Part shown: piece by piece, positions 13,206-17,242 of the stretch
Position numbering within the stretch: position 1 is the stretch's first letter
Layout: the number at the start of each line of letters is the position of its first letter
Source: an uncultured Clostridia bacterium
Lineage (GTDB): Bacteria; Bacillota_A; Clostridia; TANB77; CAG-508
Direction of reading: 5' to 3'
Assembly: GCA_949747745.1 (NCBI GenBank)
Contig: CATKFT010000189.1
Span: 1-17,242, forward strand
Length of the DNA: 17,242 bases
Translations under genes and position numbers: made by a program
Notes under the pieces: model-generated
Told to the model about the DNA's origin: nothing
Database searches by the model: none
Seen by the model: only the letters and a program-made list of their open reading frames with translations

Positions 13206-14693
13206 ATGGAGAAAAAATTAAACGTTTTAAAAAAAGTGATATTTTTATTTTTAGTTACATTTCCAATATTTGAAATTATGTTCTTTTATAACAGTATCAC
13301 CACTTTAGTGAGAGTTATTTTAATATTGGTTGCATATTGTTGGTTATTATTTGTGATGAAAGAAGCTAGAAAGAGTATCAAATGGGTTATAGTATATTTA
13401 TTATTGCTTGGAATTTATTTTTTATGTCATCATTTTCATGCACTAAATTTCACTTCATTAGTCCCAGGTAATTTTAATTATAATATTGTAAAAGAATTTT
13501 TGTACTTTTTAAAACTTTCTATGCCTGTATTTCTTATTCCTTTGTTTTATTATTTGAGGTTGAATAAGAATGAAATTCAAAAAATTATGTTAAGTTGGAT
13601 TATTTTAATTAGTGGTAGTATTGTGATTACTAATTTCTTTTGTATTTCATACGGAAGTTATAGTGATAAAAAAATCGTAGGTAATTTTATTTCTTGGTTT
13701 TTCTTAAAACAAAATGGCTATAATTATTATGACTTGGCATCTAAAGGCTTTTTTATGTATGCCAATCAGATAAGTACTTGGCTTTTATTATTGGTTCCTC
13801 TTTGTTTTTTATGGCTTCAAAAAAGTAAGTCAATAGCAAGCATTTTTTGTACAAGCATTTTATTATTTTCCATGCTTATTTTAGGAACTAGAGTAGCTAG
13901 TATAGGCGGTATTATCATCTTTGTTTTATGTTTTATGACATATTTATTCTTTGTATTCTTAAAAAAAGAAAAGTGGGATAGGAAATTGTTATTGTTTTTT
14001 TTAGGAATTGTTATTCCTATGATGATAGTACTTCCGTTTTCTCCTAGTGTGAATCGCATGAATGTATTAGGAAGTATTTCAGAAGAACCCCTTAAAGAAG
14101 AAGCGTTAGCAACTTTAGTGATGAACGAAAATGGTTATGTTTCAGTTGATAAAAGAGAATATATTGAAATGCATTATAAAGAAAAAAGAATTGCAGAACA
14201 ATTTATTTTAAAATCATATCCTTATCAGCATGACCCTGATTTTTGGTATGAAATATTAAATCTTCCAGTTGAAAAAAGAATTGATTATCGTTATTTGGAA
14301 ACTGCTATGGTAAAAAGAGTATTAGAAGTGAATGATAATGAGTTAGATAAGTGGTTTGGAATTACAAATACCAGAATTCAAAACATCTTTAATATTGAAA
14401 GAGATTTTGTGTTACAGTATTATGCATTCGGTATAATTGGTTGTTTGTTATTCTTTTTACCTTATATTGTTTTAGGATATTGGATTATTAGAAATTGGTT
14501 TATGAATTTCAGTTTAAAAAGTAGTTTGATTTTAAGTGTTTATCTTCTTTATTTTGCTTGCTCTTATCTATCTGGAAATAATATGAATCACTTGTCAACA
14601 ATAGTTCCATTTTTGTTTTTAAATCTTGCACTTTTAAGGAAAAAAGAAGAAAATAAGAATTTGCTTTTTGACAACTTTAAAATGTAAGTCTGG
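13206..14693 (+). CDS. O-antigen ligase/polymerase-like membrane protein
   Basis: A polytopic membrane protein of 493 residues, the first gene of the surface-polysaccharide locus. About nine hydrophobic segments lie in 1-278. A large outward loop follows (about 279-402), then about three more membrane segments. This is the layout of the Wzy/WaaL (O-antigen ligase) superfamily, where the catalytic loop lies between late helices. GTRVASIGG (227-235) matches the conserved small-residue/Arg region of that family, and GFFMYANQIS (181-190) the conserved N-x-hydrophobic segment. It would join or transfer polysaccharide repeat units at the outer membrane face. ATG 13206 is chosen over the upstream GTG 13197 because GAAAGGTGA forms the ribosome site. 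Exact function (ligase, polymerase) is not resolved. The stated end is approximate to the TAA at 14685-14687. Confidence 0.62.
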
Positions 14694-14719
14694 ACAAAAA
14701 ATTTAAGATTTGCTATAAT
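14691..14719 (+). promoter_or_regulatory. Promoter of the pyruvyl-transferase-like gene
   Basis: TGGACA (14691-14696), 17 bases, then TATAAT (14714-14719) with TGC just before it (an extended -10). This is the closest match to a full sigma-A promoter in the window. It gives a leader of about 43 nt to ATG 14769 and lies in the gap after the membrane-protein gene, where no terminator is seen. The glycan genes may thus be read from here as well as by read-through. Confidence 0.7.
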
Positions 14720-14768
14720 TTTCAAAAGGATATATAGTTTTATAAATATTAAGTAAGGAGTAAAGCAC

Positions 14769-16010
14769 ATGAAATATGGTTTGATAACATTTAAAAAGAG
14801 TAGAAATATAGGGGACGATATCCAAAGTTATGCTGCAATAAAATTTTTGCCTAAAGTGGACTATTATATTGAGCGAGAACAAATAAATGAATTTGTTTCA
14901 AAAAATGATGAGCCAGTAACCATCATTTTTAATGGCTGGTTTAACCATGATAAATATTCTTTTCCACCATCTCCATTTATTAATCCATTATTCATTTCAG
15001 TTCATTTTACTGATGGATTAACCGATGAGAAACCAATCTATTTTACTGATTATTTTTTGAAATATTTGAAGAATTATGAACCAATTGGTTTACATGATTC
15101 CTTAACAAAATCATATTTAGATGATGCTAATATACAAAATTACTTTTCAGGTTGTTTAACTTTAACCATACAACCTTTTGAAGATATAAAGCCTAAAAAT
15201 CGTATTTGTGTTGTAGACATTGATGAGGAACTAGTAGAAATGCTACAAGAAAATTCTAATATGGAGATTTGTAAAAAAACACATACACTAAGCAAAGAAC
15301 ACGAAACCTTATCATGGGAAGAAAGAATGAATAAAGTAGAGGATTTGTTAAAATTTTATCAAGCTTCCAAATTAGTGGTTACCTCTAGACTTCATTGTGC
15401 ATTGCCATGTTTGGCTTTGGGTATACCAGTCATCTTGATATATGATGGAGAAAATAAAGATGTTAAAAATCGCTTAGGAGAATATGCACAACTATTAAAT
15501 TGTGTTTCAAAAGAAGAAGCGTTTGAAACACTAAAAAATTATATAAAAAAGATTCCTAGTAATCCAGTTTTATATCAAAAATATCGTAATCAATTGATAG
15601 AAAAAGTAGAAACTTTTATTGCCTTATCAAAAGAAAAAGTGTTGGCAAACGACAGCGCTGAACATTATCAAAAATATTTTGTGGACCAAAAACATCAATT
15701 GATGGAAATAATACAAATAGAAAAAAAACACTTAAATGAATTAGCCGAACTTAGATATACGTTATTAAAGCAACATGAACATGAAATAGAAAAATTGAAA
15801 ATGATTATTGAAGGATTAAAAGCAGAAAGAAATTTTGCTTTGGAGCAAACCAAGATATTATACAATAACTTTGATAGTCTTTCTAGCAAGTATTATAAAA
15901 TTCAACAAATCAAAAAACGGCATCCAATTTGTTATAAAATTTTTAAAGCAATGATTAAAGTTTTTCGAAAAATAAAAACAATTGGTAGAAAGTTATTAAA
16001 AAGGGGGTAA
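14769..16010 (+). CDS. Polysaccharide pyruvyl-transferase-like protein with coiled-coil tail
   Basis: A 413-residue protein. Residues 1-245 show the polysaccharide pyruvyl transferase (CsaB/WcaK) fold: N-terminal RNIGDDIQSYAA (12-23) and the C-terminal-lobe motif SRLHCALPCLALGIPVILI (206-224), which forms the donor site in that family. Members add ketal-linked pyruvate to cell-surface sugars. The rest is unusual: a helical, heptad-like coiled coil (about 300-365) and a strongly basic, amphipathic C-terminus (about 377-413, KKRHPICYKIFKAMIKVFRK). These suggest multimerisation and peripheral membrane attachment. AAGGAG precedes ATG 14769. The GGGGG at its end supplies the ribosome site of the next gene, so the two are coupled. 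Pyruvylation itself is not proven; some members of this fold have other roles. Confidence 0.8.
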   Translation: MKYGLITFKKSRNIGDDIQSYAAIKFLPKVDYYIEREQINEFVSKNDEPVTIIFNGWFNHDKYSFPPSPFINPLFISVHFTDGLTDEKPIYFTDYFLKYLKNYEPIGLHDSLTKSYLDDANIQNYFSGCLTLTIQPFEDIKPKNRICVVDIDEELVEMLQENSNMEICKKTHTLSKEHETLSWEERMNKVEDLLKFYQASKLVVTSRLHCALPCLALGIPVILIYDGENKDVKNRLGEYAQLLNCVSKEEAFETLKNYIKKIPSNPVLYQKYRNQLIEKVETFIALSKEKVLANDSAEHYQKYFVDQKHQLMEIIQIEKKHLNELAELRYTLLKQHEHEIEKLKMIIEGLKAERNFALEQTKILYNNFDSLSSKYYKIQQIKKRHPICYKIFKAMIKVFRKIKTIGRKLLKRG

Positions 16011-16013
16011 TTT

Positions 16014-17090
16014 ATGAACAAGAAAAAAATTGCATTCATTGTGGATGCTGATAATTGGGCATTTGCAAATATTGCCAGAAATGTATCCAAAAATTTAAGT
16101 GAATATTATGAATTTAAAATTATTCCTACAACTTATTTTGATGAAAATATAGCAACGACCTTAATTTATGCTGAAGATTGTGATTTATTGCACTTTTTTT
16201 GGAGAGGAAAATTGTTAACATTAGATTATTATGATTTTTCAGAGTATGTGCATTCTTTAGGTTGTACTGTTGAGACATTTTATGCCAAATTCATTCATCC
16301 TAAAATTATAACGACAGCAGTTTACGATCATCTTTATTTAGAAGGAGATAGCTTGAATAACACACTTAATATTGTTCCAAAAGTAGACCAATATTATGTT
16401 TCATCAAATCGATTGTTTCAGATTTATAAAGAACTTCCAATCCCGAAGCAACCTTATATGGTAATCACAGATGGAGTTGATTTAGATTATTTTTATCCAA
16501 AAAATGAAGAGCGATTTTCAAATATAAAAAATAGACCTTTGGTTATTGGCTGGGTAGGAAATAGTGCTTGGGAAAAGGACAAAGAGGACTTTAAAGGTGT
16601 GAATACAATTTTAAAACCAGCACTAGAAGAATTGAATGAAGAAGGATATGCTATTGAAATGTTTTTTGCAGATAGACAAGAAAGAATGATTCCTCATGAT
16701 GAAATGGTAGATTACTATTCAAAAATAGACTTATATATCTGTGCTTCTAAAATAGAAGGAACACCAAACCCAGTTTTGGAATCAATGGCTTGTGTAGTGC
16801 CTATTATTTCTACAGATGTTGGTATTGTTCCAGATGCGTTTGGTCCATTACAGAAGAAATATATTTTAGAAGAACGTAGTAAAGAATGTTTGAAAGAAAA
16901 AATAAAAATGTTTATTGACAATTTAGAACATGTAGAGGATTTGAGAAAAGAAAATTTAAAATATATAAAAAATTGGAGTTGGAAAAAAATTTCAGAGAAA
17001 ATGAAACGATTTTTCGATCAAGCCTTTGACGAATTTTCAGAAGGTAAAAAAAGTGAAGAAAAGTATGAAGAATCAAAATCTGAAAAATAA
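16014..17090 (+). CDS. GT4-type glycosyltransferase (GT-B fold)
   Basis: A 358-residue cytoplasmic glycosyltransferase. The C-terminal half carries the family 4 pattern: VIGWVGNSAW at the start of the donor domain (about 177-187) and the E-x7-E element in EGTPNPVLESMA, followed by VPIISTDVGIVPDAFG. The acidic pair holds the nucleotide-sugar donor in this family (UDP- or GDP-sugar, not resolvable here). The N-terminal half is the acceptor domain. The C-terminus ends in a charged, low-complexity tail (about 340-358, Glu/Lys/Ser). The ribosome site AAGGGGG overlaps the end of the upstream gene, 3 bases before ATG 16014. Its tail overlaps the start of the next gene. It likely adds a sugar to the glycan unit made by this locus. 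Confidence 0.87.
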   Translation: MNKKKIAFIVDADNWAFANIARNVSKNLSEYYEFKIIPTTYFDENIATTLIYAEDCDLLHFFWRGKLLTLDYYDFSEYVHSLGCTVETFYAKFIHPKIITTAVYDHLYLEGDSLNNTLNIVPKVDQYYVSSNRLFQIYKELPIPKQPYMVITDGVDLDYFYPKNEERFSNIKNRPLVIGWVGNSAWEKDKEDFKGVNTILKPALEELNEEGYAIEMFFADRQERMIPHDEMVDYYSKIDLYICASKIEGTPNPVLESMACVVPIISTDVGIVPDAFGPLQKKYILEERSKECLKEKIKMFIDNLEHVEDLRKENLKYIKNWSWKKISEKMKRFFDQAFDEFSEGKKSEEKYEESKSEK

Positions 17091-17242
17091 ATTGATGAAA
17101 TCAAAGGCAGTTTTGCTATTATATAATGTTGATTTGAATAAGATTTGGAAATTGTCATTTTTCTTAATACTTGGGTGGTTTTTTTCTACTTGTTTATTAG
17201 ATGGAGAAAAAGAATTTAATCCAATTTTATTAATTTTATTAA
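17065..17242 (+). CDS. Start of a membrane protein, cut by window edge
   Basis: An open frame begins at ATG 17065 (alternative ATG 17095) inside the glycosyltransferase tail and stays open to the last base, giving 59 residues. A basic N-terminus (KNQNLKNKLMKSKAV) is followed by a hydrophobic segment (about 30-44, LSFFLILGWFFSTCLL), a short charged turn, and the start of another hydrophobic run (PILLILL). This is the beginning of a multi-pass membrane protein, probably another glycan-locus gene. The ribosome site is weak (GTGAAG). The family cannot be told from this part. Confidence 0.55.
   Translation, partial: MKNQNLKNKLMKSKAVLLLYNVDLNKIWKLSFFLILGWFFSTCLLDGEKEFNPILLILL

Noticed and set aside
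1..17242. CRISPR array, insertion sequence, phage or toxin-antitoxin system
   Set aside because: No regularly spaced repeats, terminal inverted repeats, transposase or integrase motifs, or paired small toxin-antitoxin genes could be found on reading.

Overview
The window is AT-rich DNA (roughly 30% GC by eye). It looks like a low-GC Bacillota chromosome, probably a small-genome, host-associated Bacilli lineage of the Erysipelotrichales/RF39/Acholeplasma-like kind. The evidence is strong AGGAGG-type ribosome sites, tRNAs with encoded CCA, a NatA/NatB-type exporter, a YerB-like DUF3048 protein, and many hairpins followed by T-runs. Trp is written TGG throughout, so the genetic code looks standard. 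Every clear gene lies on the + strand. The lineage call is inference, since no rRNA or species marker is present.

Layout. 1-113: 3' end of a tRNA-Thr and its terminator. 114-688: a doubtful small ORF and a mostly empty gap with one hairpin. 689-2602: ABC-2 exporter pair (ATPase, permease). 2649-3729: membrane-anchored DUF3048 protein. 3781-4330: HD-domain hydrolase. 4342-4483: tRNA-Arg(CCT). 4484-4751: nothing convincing. 4752-6462: GNAT acetyltransferase plus an unknown tail-anchored protein. 6488-7694: winged-helix/TPR-like protein. 7717-10683: lipid operon of PlsC acyltransferase, acyl-AMP ligase and PlsC acyltransferase. 10683-13171: three-gene operon of unknowns, led by a protein with a duplicated PH-like module. 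13206 to the end: surface-polysaccharide locus (O-antigen ligase/polymerase-like membrane protein, pyruvyl-transferase-fold protein, GT4-type glycosyltransferase, start of another membrane protein), cut by the window edge.

How the genes may work together. The lipid operon looks like a split version of the Aas arrangement (acyltransferase plus acyl-ACP/CoA synthetase), which would suit activation and incorporation of exogenous or recycled fatty acids. The 3' end builds or modifies an extracellular glycan. The middle operon has no recognised function; its lead protein has an amphipathic KDK-rich N-terminus and two homologous beta-rich modules, suggesting a membrane-surface role.

Gene packing is tight. 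Several stop codons lie within or at the base of the terminator hairpin, and the next -10 box follows closely, often only about 15-30 bases before the next start codon. Most transcripts would therefore have very short leaders. No CRISPR array, transposase, integrase or phage gene was seen. The best candidates for new biology are the PH-like duplicated protein with its two partners (10714-13145), the PlsC-ligase-PlsC operon (7743-10646) and the tail-anchored protein at 5261-6442.
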